A stretch of DNA of 64,000 nt, taken from the NCBI RefSeq assembly GCF_904067545.1, contig NZ_LR881183.1:438277-502276 (forward strand), given 5' to 3'. Numbering within the stretch: position 1 is the stretch's first letter; each line of letters opens with the position of its first letter. The notes beneath the pieces are model-generated. The model had not been told where the DNA came from and searched no databases. It saw only the letters and a list, made by a program, of their open reading frames with translations. Position numbers and translations under genes: made by a program. This document shows, one piece after another, positions 36,932-44,857 of the stretch. The DNA is from Thermococcus camini. Its GTDB lineage: Archaea > Methanobacteriota_B > Thermococci > Thermococcales > Thermococcaceae.

Positions 36932-37090
36932 TTGCATTTCCATGCAACTCTTTTACTCGGGTTTCTTTTGGATTGTTTTGGGAGTAAAACATGTATTAGA
37001 ATGAATTCGTATTCGAGGAGGAAATGGAATGATATTTACTATAAATATTGGAAAAGTTTATAAAGGATATAATATCCAGACAGTAATGTA
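36932..37090 (+). promoter_or_regulatory. Shared upstream control module, copy 2
   Basis: The same elements occur at the same spacing as copy 1: TTGCAT-N4-ATGCAA (36932-36947), CTCTTTTACTCGGGTTTCTT from 36948, AAAACATGTATTAGAATGAA from 36986, and BRE/TATA GGAAAAGTTTATAAA (37060-37074). The first two-thirds align with copy 1 without gaps. It lies after the L15e stop and before the A/T-rich secreted-protein gene. Confidence 0.8.
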
Positions 37091-37113
37091 AAAGCTATAC
37101 TGGGGTGAACCAC

Positions 37114-38526
37114 TTGAAGTGGCGCCTGATGGTGGCGGCTATCTTAGGACTACTCGTTCTGTTGATGGGGTCCAATCCGAATGCAACTAATATCGTCTAT
37201 AGTGAGCCTTCAGTTAAAACAATGTTTATCCTACATGTACCACAGAATGACAACTATAATGAAAAAACATGTGCAGAGTTTGACCCTGAGATGGCCCTCA
37301 AAGAGATAAACATTACGCTTTGGGGGCTTACATTAGAGATTAGCCAGAAGGAAAGTCAACTGTACAGGCTTTCTAAAGAAGTAAATATTACAAAAGATTC
37401 CCAGCTATTAAAGAGAGTAGTTGAGCTATATAGGGAAGTTGAATTATTAAAAAGTAAAAGGGCATTCTATCAAAGGAAATGGCAGAGTATCTGGCTATAC
37501 AAGCAGTATCTAAATGGGGAGTACATAGAATTAACAACTAAAGATTTGGAAGAATACAAAGATAAAATGGCCCCATTACAGAACATCAAAACTCCCGAAG
37601 ATGCTATAACAAGACTTTCAGTTGCAGGAGAGATGACATTTGACAGGATAATATTAATTGATAGTGAGATAAATAAGATACTTGAAAACGCGACCAATTC
37701 AAAAAATGTAGCCGATAACGTCATTACTAGAGTTTTTTTGTTGATAAATAACGAATCGGTACTATGGAATAAACTTAGAGAATATACATCACTAAGAGAT
37801 GAATTACAGGCCAAATTTTTACTGTTAAAAAGCAATAGTTATACTCCCACTAATGATGTAAGTCACAATTGCCAATTAAAGAATAGGAATGTAAAAAAAG
37901 TAAACTGTAGAGAAATTCAAAAAGGGTACAATGAAGATTTTGAATGTTGTTTAAGCTTTTATAGGATGCTGTCCCCACTTGAGAGTTATCAAACATATAC
38001 CTTTGTTAGCCTCAGACCCGTGGCGGTTTGGGTTGGAATGTACGATTCAGATTTTCCGAGTATTGGTTCTCATCGTGGAGATTGGTGTACTTACACATTT
38101 CCTCAGGACAACAAAGAATCAACTATAAGAACGCTATACTGGAATACCGCCCAAGAGATAAGCAGAAAGTGGGGACTTAACGTGAAGTCTATCCAAATAA
38201 AGTTCTTCTACTCAGCTAGAGTATACCGCCAAGAAACAAGAAAATACGAGGAAACGAATCTAATATTTGAGTATAATTGCTATTTAAGTGGGGACAGTGT
38301 GAGATGCTTGCCTTCGCCATCTTATGGAAAATCTTTGTTTGTAAATCCTAAAAGTCCTCCATACAGATACACCACTAAAATAGTCACAAACCCTTACTGG
38401 TTGGCGTGTAGATCAGGAGGAAACTGTAATGGATACGGTTGCCAGTATGCGAAGTGGGCAAATGCCCACTGTGGGGGTTGTTTTGCACCTGATAAATCTG
38501 CCAGCCAGTATTTCGCAAAGTCCTAG
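37114..38526 (+). CDS. A/T-rich secreted protein with coiled coil and cysteine-rich C-terminus
   Basis: The family is not recognised. TTG 37114 is positioned like the GTG of the 30625 gene (GGGGTGAACCAC-TTG-AAG) and gives a signal sequence (WRLMVAAILGLLVLLMG). Residues about 60-240 are rich in charged heptad-like helices. The C-terminal half contains 12 cysteines (for example ECC, DWC and GGC near the end), suggesting disulfides outside the cell. Base use is unlike its neighbours: line 37381-37440 has 19 G+C of 60, while 36421-36480 in rpl15e has 38 of 60. This points to recent transfer. Confidence 0.7.
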   Translation: MKWRLMVAAILGLLVLLMGSNPNATNIVYSEPSVKTMFILHVPQNDNYNEKTCAEFDPEMALKEINITLWGLTLEISQKESQLYRLSKEVNITKDSQLLKRVVELYREVELLKSKRAFYQRKWQSIWLYKQYLNGEYIELTTKDLEEYKDKMAPLQNIKTPEDAITRLSVAGEMTFDRIILIDSEINKILENATNSKNVADNVITRVFLLINNESVLWNKLREYTSLRDELQAKFLLLKSNSYTPTNDVSHNCQLKNRNVKKVNCREIQKGYNEDFECCLSFYRMLSPLESYQTYTFVSLRPVAVWVGMYDSDFPSIGSHRGDWCTYTFPQDNKESTIRTLYWNTAQEISRKWGLNVKSIQIKFFYSARVYRQETRKYEETNLIFEYNCYLSGDSVRCLPSPSYGKSLFVNPKSPPYRYTTKIVTNPYWLACRSGGNCNGYGCQYAKWANAHCGGCFAPDKSASQYFAKS

Positions 38527-38537
38527 GAGGGAATAAC

Positions 38538-39788
38538 GTGAGAGGAAGAGCTTCTGTCTTTGTTCTTTTTGTTGTTATGATTTTAACCACCACATATTCA
38601 GACAATGCTCTCGCTCAAAACTGGACGCTCGGAGATGCCGTGATTTCAGGGGGGGAGATATACGCTCTAACAGAAAATGGTACCATAGTAAAGATGACCC
38701 TTACATGGATTTCCGAATGGACCATCAAAATTCCAGACAGAATTCATGTTCTTAATCTTGTCCCGGCCAGTGATGGCGTTCTTCTTGTGGGTGATGAAGT
38801 TTTAGCCAAGTTCAGTAAGGATGGGGACATTATCTGGGCGAAAAACCTGAGTGTGAATGATGCAGCGGTTCTGCCAGATGGAAACGTTGCGTTTACCAGT
38901 GGAAAGATCGTTGGGGTTCTGGACTCAAACGGGAACGTTCTCTGGACCGGCCGGCTTACGCTGGGGCAAATCAACGAATCATTGTCCAGTGGAAGTGTAC
39001 AACTGACCACCATAACATACATTGAGAAGATAATCATCGTAGCGGGAACCGCCAGTTTTTCCGAAGACCCCAGGTCTCACATTTTCCTCGCGGCGATTTC
39101 GTTAAACGGGACTCTCAACTGGGCCGAAGTCCTCAGTACGGGTTATTATGATAGGCCTGAGGAATCATCACCATTGGGGGGTTATGCCGTCGTTGCAGGC
39201 GTTTACGGTGGTGGAAGCGATGCACCGTGGATATCCGACTACTTTGTCTTGAAGGTTTCTTTGGACGGTGAAATTAAGTGGTTTAACTCCTACCTCTGCG
39301 ACCGTGAGGAAGATTGGGACGACTTCTGGAGTATAAAAGTGTTGGGCTTATCCTGCAATGAAAAGATGTGTGCTCTCGGAACCACGACGGGGGCTTTTGT
39401 CATCGATGAAAATGGAACTCCCTTAGCGTATCTCAATACTACTGGGAAGGTTGCAGAAATCGTTGATGGCTCCTTACTTGTGCTCTCAAACGGGACGCTG
39501 CCTAAAATTAATCCCGAACAAAGTGCGGGAGCGGAAAATTGCTATATCGGGAGGGTATCCTTCAGCGAGATGCCAGTTCAAGTGGAAATTCGCCCTGCAG
39601 GGTTCAGTGCACCAGAAGTCCCTGTGAACGTGCTGGTAGTGCAGAGAACGGACGGTTCTGGTGAAGAACATTCTGGATTTAGACCTCAATCTAAGAAACA
39701 GTGGAACAATGGAGGGTACTTTGGTATTGCGCTCTTAATCGCTGTAATACTTGTGGTCACTCTAATGTTGACCAAACGTGAGTCGTAA
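38538..39788 (+). CDS. Exported beta-propeller-like protein with C-terminal membrane anchor
   Basis: The 416-residue protein has a signal sequence (ASVFVLFVVMILTTTYSDNALA). It then has repeated beta units of the PQQ/WD-like type (DGDIIWAKNLS, SNGNVLWTGRL, LNGTLNWAEVL, LDGEIKWFNSYL), and a C-terminal helix GYFGIALLIAVILVVTLMLT followed by KRES. This topology places a propeller on the cell surface. GTG 38538 follows GGAGGG. It is 11 bases after the cysteine-rich gene, probably in one transcript. Ligand unknown. Confidence 0.72.
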   Translation: MRGRASVFVLFVVMILTTTYSDNALAQNWTLGDAVISGGEIYALTENGTIVKMTLTWISEWTIKIPDRIHVLNLVPASDGVLLVGDEVLAKFSKDGDIIWAKNLSVNDAAVLPDGNVAFTSGKIVGVLDSNGNVLWTGRLTLGQINESLSSGSVQLTTITYIEKIIIVAGTASFSEDPRSHIFLAAISLNGTLNWAEVLSTGYYDRPEESSPLGGYAVVAGVYGGGSDAPWISDYFVLKVSLDGEIKWFNSYLCDREEDWDDFWSIKVLGLSCNEKMCALGTTTGAFVIDENGTPLAYLNTTGKVAEIVDGSLLVLSNGTLPKINPEQSAGAENCYIGRVSFSEMPVQVEIRPAGFSAPEVPVNVLVVQRTDGSGEEHSGFRPQSKKQWNNGGYFGIALLIAVILVVTLMLTKRES

Positions 39789-39798
39789 GGGTGATTGT

Positions 39799-40269
39799 AT
39801 GAAAGGCCAGAAAGTTCTGCTTATCATAACCCTTTCTTTGATTATTTCCTCCTCAGTGATCGGCTGGGCGGTGGTCTCGATATCCATGAACGAAATGAGA
39901 AAATCCGGAACATCAGATTTTGCCTCCATCTATCGAAGCCTGCACCTGGGTTTTCTGATTCCCGCGGCGCTCTTCTTCTGCCTTGGATACCTCCTCGGAA
40001 GACTCCTCGGTAAGGACAGCTTTTCGAGCATTGGGATTCCGGTATGGATACTCTCGTTCCTCCTCACGCTCCCCCTCTCCACGCCCCTCGACGCAATCCT
40101 AACTCCCTGGGAGGTCTCCCCGGAAGGAGTATGCCGCAGGGCGCCGTACCTTCCCGAGGAATACCTGTTGCCCATAGCGCTTACGGCCGGTGCCTCCATG
40201 CTACTCATAATCGGCTGGGCAATAGCGGTAACGGGGAGCAACACCAGCAAGGACTCGAAATCGGCATAA
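39799..40269 (+). CDS. Polytopic membrane protein, 156 aa
   Basis: The family is not recognised. About four hydrophobic segments are visible: VLLIITLSLIISSSVIGWAVV, LGFLIPAALFFCLGYLLG, IPVWILSFLLTLPLS and LLPIALTAGASMLLIIGWAIA. The C-terminus is short and polar. ATG 39799 follows GGGTGAT. It starts 10 bases after the propeller gene and probably belongs to the same operon; an accessory role to the two exported proteins is inference only. Confidence 0.65.
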   Translation: MKGQKVLLIITLSLIISSSVIGWAVVSISMNEMRKSGTSDFASIYRSLHLGFLIPAALFFCLGYLLGRLLGKDSFSSIGIPVWILSFLLTLPLSTPLDAILTPWEVSPEGVCRRAPYLPEEYLLPIALTAGASMLLIIGWAIAVTGSNTSKDSKSA

Positions 40270-40293
40270 CACCCTCTTAGCTTTTGGTTGAAT

Positions 40294-40450
40294 GCAGTGC
40301 ACTGCGACACGACTCCTTTACTCGGGTTTCTTTTAAACGGTTCTAAAAGGAAAATATTGGTTGGAACAAATGTATACTGGAAAAAAAGAAAATATTTTAC
40401 TTGTAGTAAATGGAAAAATTTATAAGGTAAAGTTTCATAATATTGAATGC
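40294..40450 (+). promoter_or_regulatory. Shared upstream control module, copy 3 (diverged)
   Basis: The equivalent positions hold a perfect palindrome GCAGTGCACTGC (40294-40305), the block CTCCTTTACTC-GGGTTTCTTTT (40313-40334), and BRE/TATA GGAAAAATTTATAAGG (40412-40427). The distance from palindrome centre to TATA is about 122 bases, as in copy 1. The middle block is less similar (GGTTCTAAAAGGAAAATATT). Confidence 0.7.
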
Positions 40451-40504
40451 AAGCTATCCCTGGAATGCAGACCTACAACAACACCTCTTGAGGGGTGATT
40501 GACC

Positions 40505-41365
40505 TTGAAGAAACCGTATGTGCCTTTTATCATTCTCCTTTTCCTTGTCCTCTTGGTGGGTGTGGGAAAAGCGTCGCTCAATACAGGTTCCTCTTCCAAG
40601 CCGCTGAACCTCAGGCCGGGAGAATACCGGGGCTACGTTTACACCGTTTCAGGCTCCACTTTTGAGTTGCCGGTGTACATCTGCGAAAACGCTTCGGGGA
40701 ACGTGACCGTTGAGGCTTCATATCTTGAGCACCTCTCTCTTGAAAGGTGGCGGGTGGAGTATGATACCAGCTCTCCTGATTCCCTTGTCGATGCAGTTAG
40801 GGGACGTTTTCCATTGAGAATCCCTCTGAAGGTCGGCGGCCCCTCCAGGGAGGGGGGAGAAATAAGGCTCACGCTATTTACGCGTCGGGGGGAGACATTT
40901 ACTGGTAAACTAAAACTGAGCAAATTCACCGTTGAAACCGCTCCTGCAGTGAACATCACGGAAATAACCTTCGGCGACAGGAGCAGGGGCACGGTTTACT
41001 TCCACGAGGGCGAGCCGAGCACGGTGGTATATACTGTTATGGTTAGAAATGGTCTGGACGTGCCAATTGAGCTTCTCAACGTATCTTACAAAATTCCTGG
41101 AGTGTCCCCTATTGGTTTTTGGGTTTTCTATACCGACAGCATTACTGACGTGCCCGATGAGGTTCCCTGGGGTCATGTCAGAACTGGCATCATCTCGCCG
41201 GGCTCCTCAGCAGTGGTAGCTGTTTATATGGGCGTCAGCGGGGACGTTGATGGGTTTTACCTGAAGCCCAAGTTCACGTTTAAGGTTGGCAACAGGACCA
41301 TTTCCATTCCAGGTCCAGAGTATTTTTACGTCCAGGTTGGGGAAGCGTGCGCCTCCGGGGGATAA
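40505..41365 (+). CDS. Secreted beta-sandwich-like protein, 286 aa
   Basis: The family is not recognised. TTG 40505 is chosen because GGGGTGAT (40491-40498) is spaced for it and the two sister genes begin the same way; TTG 40499 is also in frame. The signal sequence is VPFIILLFLVLLVGVGKAS. The rest is beta-rich with N-glycosylation-type sites (NAS, NVT, NIT, NVS, NRT) and resembles a CARDB/Ig-like extracellular domain (TVYFHEGEPSTVVYTVMVRNG). The end is EACASGG. Confidence 0.68.
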   Translation: MKKPYVPFIILLFLVLLVGVGKASLNTGSSSKPLNLRPGEYRGYVYTVSGSTFELPVYICENASGNVTVEASYLEHLSLERWRVEYDTSSPDSLVDAVRGRFPLRIPLKVGGPSREGGEIRLTLFTRRGETFTGKLKLSKFTVETAPAVNITEITFGDRSRGTVYFHEGEPSTVVYTVMVRNGLDVPIELLNVSYKIPGVSPIGFWVFYTDSITDVPDEVPWGHVRTGIISPGSSAVVAVYMGVSGDVDGFYLKPKFTFKVGNRTISIPGPEYFYVQVGEACASGG

Positions 41366-41371
41366 TTCTCT

Positions 41372-41740
41372 CTATTTTTCTGGACTTTCGAGCTTTATCC
41401 TTTTGATTCCCGCCCTGTCAAAGGCTTTGTCCGAGCTTATTATCCTTCCCCCGCATTTTGCCGCGTGAACAGCATCGAAAGGATTGAGACTATGCTCCTT
41501 CATGTAGTATGCTGCACGGAGGTAGTCCTCGTTTTCTTCCCCTATTATCGCCATGACCGCTGCCAAAAGTCTAACAGGGTCAAGGCTGAACTTCTTTGAG
41601 AGTATCAGTAGCTCAAGAAACGTTGCTTCTGAAGTTGTTATCTCGTCCATGTATCTTTCGTAGATTTTTCTGGCGTTTTCATTAAGCCAGTCGGAGGGCT
41701 TTAAAAGGGCTAGAAAAAAGTCGGTGTCAGCATAGACCAT
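41372..41740 (-). CDS. vapC: VapC-type PIN-domain toxin
   Basis: The 122-residue PIN RNase has conserved acidic residues: Asp in MVYADTDFFLALL (residues 4-6), Glu in TSEATFLELL, and Asp in LNPFDAVHAA plus SSDKAF near the end. It would cut RNA, classically tRNA or rRNA. ATG 41740 lies one base after the antitoxin stop and follows GGTGAGTG; a GTG at 41749 is the alternative. The antitoxin gene lies directly upstream. Confidence 0.9.
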   Translation of the reverse strand: MVYADTDFFLALLKPSDWLNENARKIYERYMDEITTSEATFLELLILSKKFSLDPVRLLAAVMAIIGEENEDYLRAAYYMKEHSLNPFDAVHAAKCGGRIISSDKAFDRAGIKRIKLESPEK

Positions 41741-41741
41741 T

Positions 41742-41972
41742 TCACTCACCTGCTAGCTTTTCGGCCTCTTTTAGGATTTCCACCCTGATTTCCTCAATCG
41801 GGATGTCCGGAAGGTTTTTTCCAAGCTCTTCAAGCTCCTTTAAGGGGTCTTCTGGCTTGGGAACTATGAGTATGCCAGCATCCACCCTGACGAGGTAAAC
41901 CTCTTTTGGGAGATTCTTCCTCAGCTCCTTGGGGAGGTACAGTCTTCCCTTTGGGTCCACTTTTGCCAGCAT
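41742..41972 (-). CDS. vapB: AbrB/MazE-type antitoxin (VapB)
   Basis: The 76-residue protein has a swapped-hairpin AbrB fold at the N-terminus (LAKVDPKGRLYLPKELRKNL, then VYLVRVDAGILIVPK) and an acidic C-terminal region (ELEELGKNLPDIPIEEIR) that would cover the toxin. It represses its own promoter in characterised systems. A TATA-like stretch (plus strand ATTTAAAT at about 42005-42012) lies upstream. Confidence 0.9.
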   Translation of the reverse strand: MLAKVDPKGRLYLPKELRKNLPKEVYLVRVDAGILIVPKPEDPLKELEELGKNLPDIPIEEIRVEILKEAEKLAGE

Positions 41973-42076
41973 ATTCCCACCATAGTTAGTTTAATGGGAT
42001 TTTATTTAAATTTTTCCCAAACGGTAGTTGCGGTTACCTTTTAAAGCACCGGCCCCAATTTTCCCCGGTGAGGGCA

Positions 42077-42532
42077 ATGGGGAAGATAAGGGCGCACCAT
42101 GTCAGGATTACCACTTTCATCCAGGCAACGGAAGACGAGGACAAGGTTCTTGAGGCTATCGGGACCTTCATCCCCGAGGAGATAGACGACGAGGACATAA
42201 TCTTTGACATAGACGAGACCACGGGGTTCTTCGGCAACCCCATCAAGGTCGTCAACGTGGAGATAAAGCGGAGCAGGGCGGTTAGAAAGTTCATTGACTA
42301 CTTCAGGGAGCTTTTAGATGAAGACGCAAGGAGATACATCCTTGAGAACCTCGATGAGAAGGTGGACGAGGAGGGGACCTTCTACGTCCGCTTCAACAAG
42401 CAGAGGGCCTACCTCGGCGAGCCGGAGATAGGCGAGGGGTCGGACGTGGTGCAGGTCAGGATAAAGGTCAAGGCCTTTCCCATGAAGAAGGAAGCGGTAG
42501 TTAAAGCCGTTCGGGAGTGGCTGGAGGAATGA
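42077..42532 (+). CDS. Exosome-associated RNA-binding protein (COG1325)
   Basis: The 151-residue protein begins KIRAHHVRITTFIQATEDEDKVLEAI and has the FFGNPIKVVNVEIKRSRAVRKFI block, typical of the archaeal COG1325 family. This family is encoded with exosome and RNase P genes and is predicted to bind RNA. The start is ATG 42077, after GGTGAG; GTG 42068 is the alternative. The stop overlaps the RNase P gene start (ATGA). Confidence 0.88.
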   Translation: MGKIRAHHVRITTFIQATEDEDKVLEAIGTFIPEEIDDEDIIFDIDETTGFFGNPIKVVNVEIKRSRAVRKFIDYFRELLDEDARRYILENLDEKVDEEGTFYVRFNKQRAYLGEPEIGEGSDVVQVRIKVKAFPMKKEAVVKAVREWLEE

Positions 42533-43218
42533 GCGTCGGGACGCCACTTGAGGATGGGGAGGGGGAGGTATCTTTCTCCCGCGACCACTTCGTTGAGATG
42601 GACGTGAGGAGCGAGGAAGCCTACGAGCTGGCCAGTGAGTGGTTTGATGAGGTCGTCTTCACGAAGAAGCTCGTTCTTGATGGTCCCCCCGACTGGGGCG
42701 AGCTCAAAGATGAGCTCAGGCTCCTCCGTGAGAGGTACGAAAAGGTTGCCCTCCTGCTCGTTACAAGCAGGCCGGGTCTGATAAAGGAGGTAAAGAAGAG
42801 GAACCTCCGTGCCCTCCTCTACGTTCAGGGCGGGGACATGAGGGTGAACCGTCTTGCCATTGAGAACGGTGTTGATGCCCTCATAAGCCCCTGGTTCGGG
42901 AGAAAGGATCCGGGATTTGACCACACCCTCGCGGGAATGGCTGCCAGGAGGGGAGTCGCCATAGGGTTCTCCCTGGCGCCCCTGCTCTCTGCGGGCCCCT
43001 ACGAGAGGGTTCAGATACTACGATTCATGAGGAAGACCTGGCAGCTGGTGGACAAATACGGTGTGCCGAGGTTCATCACGAGCTCCGCGGAGACGAAGTG
43101 GGAGGTTCGCGGGCCAGGGGATTTGATGGGCCTCGGGAGAAACATAGGCATGGACGCCCCAAGGGCGAGGGCGAGCCTGAACTTCTATCCGAGAAGAATC
43201 CTGTCAAGGTTAAAGTAA
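42529..43218 (+). CDS. rnp3: RNase P protein component 3 (Rpp30)
   Basis: The 229-residue PHP-like TIM-barrel protein has FVEMDVRSEEAYELA, the central GVDALISPWFGRKDPGFDHTLA block (about residues 113-134), AIGFSLAPLL, and FITSSAETKWEVRGP. It partners with Pop5 to activate the RNase P RNA for tRNA 5' processing. The start ATG 42529 overlaps the preceding stop. The N-terminus has about 15 residues beyond the usual start, so an internal start is possible but none is obvious. Confidence 0.94.
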   Translation: MSVGTPLEDGEGEVSFSRDHFVEMDVRSEEAYELASEWFDEVVFTKKLVLDGPPDWGELKDELRLLRERYEKVALLLVTSRPGLIKEVKKRNLRALLYVQGGDMRVNRLAIENGVDALISPWFGRKDPGFDHTLAGMAARRGVAIGFSLAPLLSAGPYERVQILRFMRKTWQLVDKYGVPRFITSSAETKWEVRGPGDLMGLGRNIGMDAPRARASLNFYPRRILSRLK

Positions 43219-43238
43219 AAGTTAAAGGTGGGGAAGGC

Positions 43239-44564
43239 TCATTCTTCCATGGCAGGGAACTGCTCAGGCTCGTAGTCCTCAAGCTTTCCATCGAGGTAGT
43301 CCTCGTAGCCCTTGAGGTCAAGCAGGCCGTGTCCGCTCAGGGTGAAGAGAATGACCTCTTCCCTGCCCTCTTCCTTTGCCTTCAGCGCCCTGTCAATGAC
43401 GCCCTTGACGGCGTGGGCGCTCTCCGGTGCTGGAATTATGCCTTCTGTCTTTGCAAAGAGTTCGGCGGCCTGGAAGACCTCGTTCTGGTGGTAGGCTACC
43501 GGTTTAACGATGCCGTGGTTTATGAGCACGCTGAGCGTCGGGGCGAGGCCGTGGTAGCGAAGTCCACCGGCGTGAATCTGCGGGACGTAATAGGTGTGGC
43601 CGAGGGTGTACATCTTCATCTTCGGTGTGTATCCTCCTGAATCGCCGAAGTCGTACTTGTAAACTCCCCTTGTCATGCTCGGCGCGGCCTTCGGTTCAAC
43701 AGCTATGAACTCGTAGTCGGCCTTTCCGCTCAGGAGGTCCCTCACGAAGGGGTACGCCAGACCCGCGAAGTTGCTCCCACCGCCGACACAGCCGACTATC
43801 ACGTCTGGCTCTTCAAACTCCTTCATCTGTTCCATTGCCTCCAAACCGATGACCGTCTGGTGCATGAGCACGTGATTGAGAACACTCCCGAGGGCATAGC
43901 GTGCCTTCTCATCGCGGAGGACGTCTTCTATCGCCTCGCTTATCGCTATTCCGAGGCCTCCGGGGTGGTTTGGGTCTTCAGCTAAAAACTTCCTGCCTAT
44001 TTCGGTTCTGTCGCTTGGACTCGGATAGATTTCGGCACCATAGAGGCGCATTATCGTCTTTCTGTAGGGCTTCTGGAAATAGCTTGCCCTCGCCATGTAA
44101 ACGCGAACTTTCAGCCCGAGAAGCGCTCCGGCCAAACTCAGGGCCGTCCCCCACTGGCCTGCTCCAGTTTCAGTTATAAGCTTCTCTATTCCCTGTTCCT
44201 TCGCGTAGTAGGCTTGAGCCAATGCTGTGTTTATCTTGTGGCTGCCCGTTACGGTTGCGCCTTCGTATTTGAAGTATATCCTCGCCGGCGTTCCGAGGGT
44301 CTTTTCCAGGTTGGTCGCGCGGAAGAGAGGTGTGGGCCTTCCAATCTTGGCGTACAGCTCGCGGACTTTCCTGGGAATCTCAACGTACCTTTCAGTGCTC
44401 ATCTCCTGCTTTACGAGTTCTTCTGCGAAAATCCTCAACAGTTTCTCTGGTTTCATCGGCTCATCTGTCTCCGGGTCGAGGGGCGGCGCTAAAGGCTCCG
44501 GGAGGTCTGGCAGTATGTTGTACCACCTCTTTGGTATCTTTGAATCCCCCAGAACGGCTTTCAT
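43239..44564 (-). CDS. trpB2: TrpB2-type tryptophan synthase beta chain
   Basis: The 441-residue fold-type II PLP enzyme has [13 protein letters not shown], the Schiff-base Lys in [12 protein letters not shown] (about residues 106-117), [14 protein letters not shown], and the phosphate-binding [13 protein letters not shown]. The N-terminal extension and overall length mark the TrpB2 (long) form, which acts on serine plus indole or phosphoserine and is often without TrpA. No trpA is adjacent. ATG 44564 follows GGAGGTG. Confidence 0.93.
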   Translation of the reverse strand: MKAVLGDSKIPKRWYNILPDLPEPLAPPLDPETDEPMKPEKLLRIFAEELVKQEMSTERYVEIPRKVRELYAKIGRPTPLFRATNLEKTLGTPARIYFKYEGATVTGSHKINTALAQAYYAKEQGIEKLITETGAGQWGTALSLAGALLGLKVRVYMARASYFQKPYRKTIMRLYGAEIYPSPSDRTEIGRKFLAEDPNHPGGLGIAISEAIEDVLRDEKARYALGSVLNHVLMHQTVIGLEAMEQMKEFEEPDVIVGCVGGGSNFAGLAYPFVRDLLSGKADYEFIAVEPKAAPSMTRGVYKYDFGDSGGYTPKMKMYTLGHTYYVPQIHAGGLRYHGLAPTLSVLINHGIVKPVAYHQNEVFQAAELFAKTEGIIPAPESAHAVKGVIDRALKAKEEGREEVILFTLSGHGLLDLKGYEDYLDGKLEDYEPEQFPAMEE

Positions 44565-44857
44565 TCTAACACCTCCGCTGGTTTAGATACCTCGGAAAGA
44601 ACAAGTCCCAAAGTCGAGGGAATAATGAGCGCAATGGCTAACACAGAGCGGAAAATCTCGGTCGTGAGGTGTGGGCTTACTCCTCTAAAACCTCCAAAAA
44701 CGAGCCCCCCTATCAGTCAGGCCAAAAACAATCCCGTCCTTGAGCTGTTAGGTTAACCTGAACATCTAGAAGAATCTTAGAGACGCCAAAAACAATCACT
44801 CCTGGTAATCATGGCGCATCGACCTATGGGGATCAAACCCCCTTAAGTTCTTTTTGG
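44565..44857. other. Intergenic region upstream of trpB2
   Basis: In about 290 bases between the start of trpB2 and the end of the next minus-strand gene, the only repeat I find is a 13-base direct repeat GCCAAAAACAATC (44721-44733 and 44785-44797). No convincing ORF, tRNA or C/D box pair is present. The trpB2 promoter must lie here, but I cannot fix its TATA element with confidence. Confidence 0.35.

Noticed and set aside
38538-40269. A secretion or S-layer system formed by the exported propeller and membrane protein
   Set aside because: The genes are adjacent and likely co-transcribed, but no ATPase, sortase-like or pilin motif is present, so a named system cannot be supported.
44721-44797. 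13-base direct repeat GCCAAAAACAATC as a mobile-element or CRISPR trace
   Set aside because: Only two copies, 64 bases apart, with no flanking transposase, target duplication or regular array; too little to interpret.
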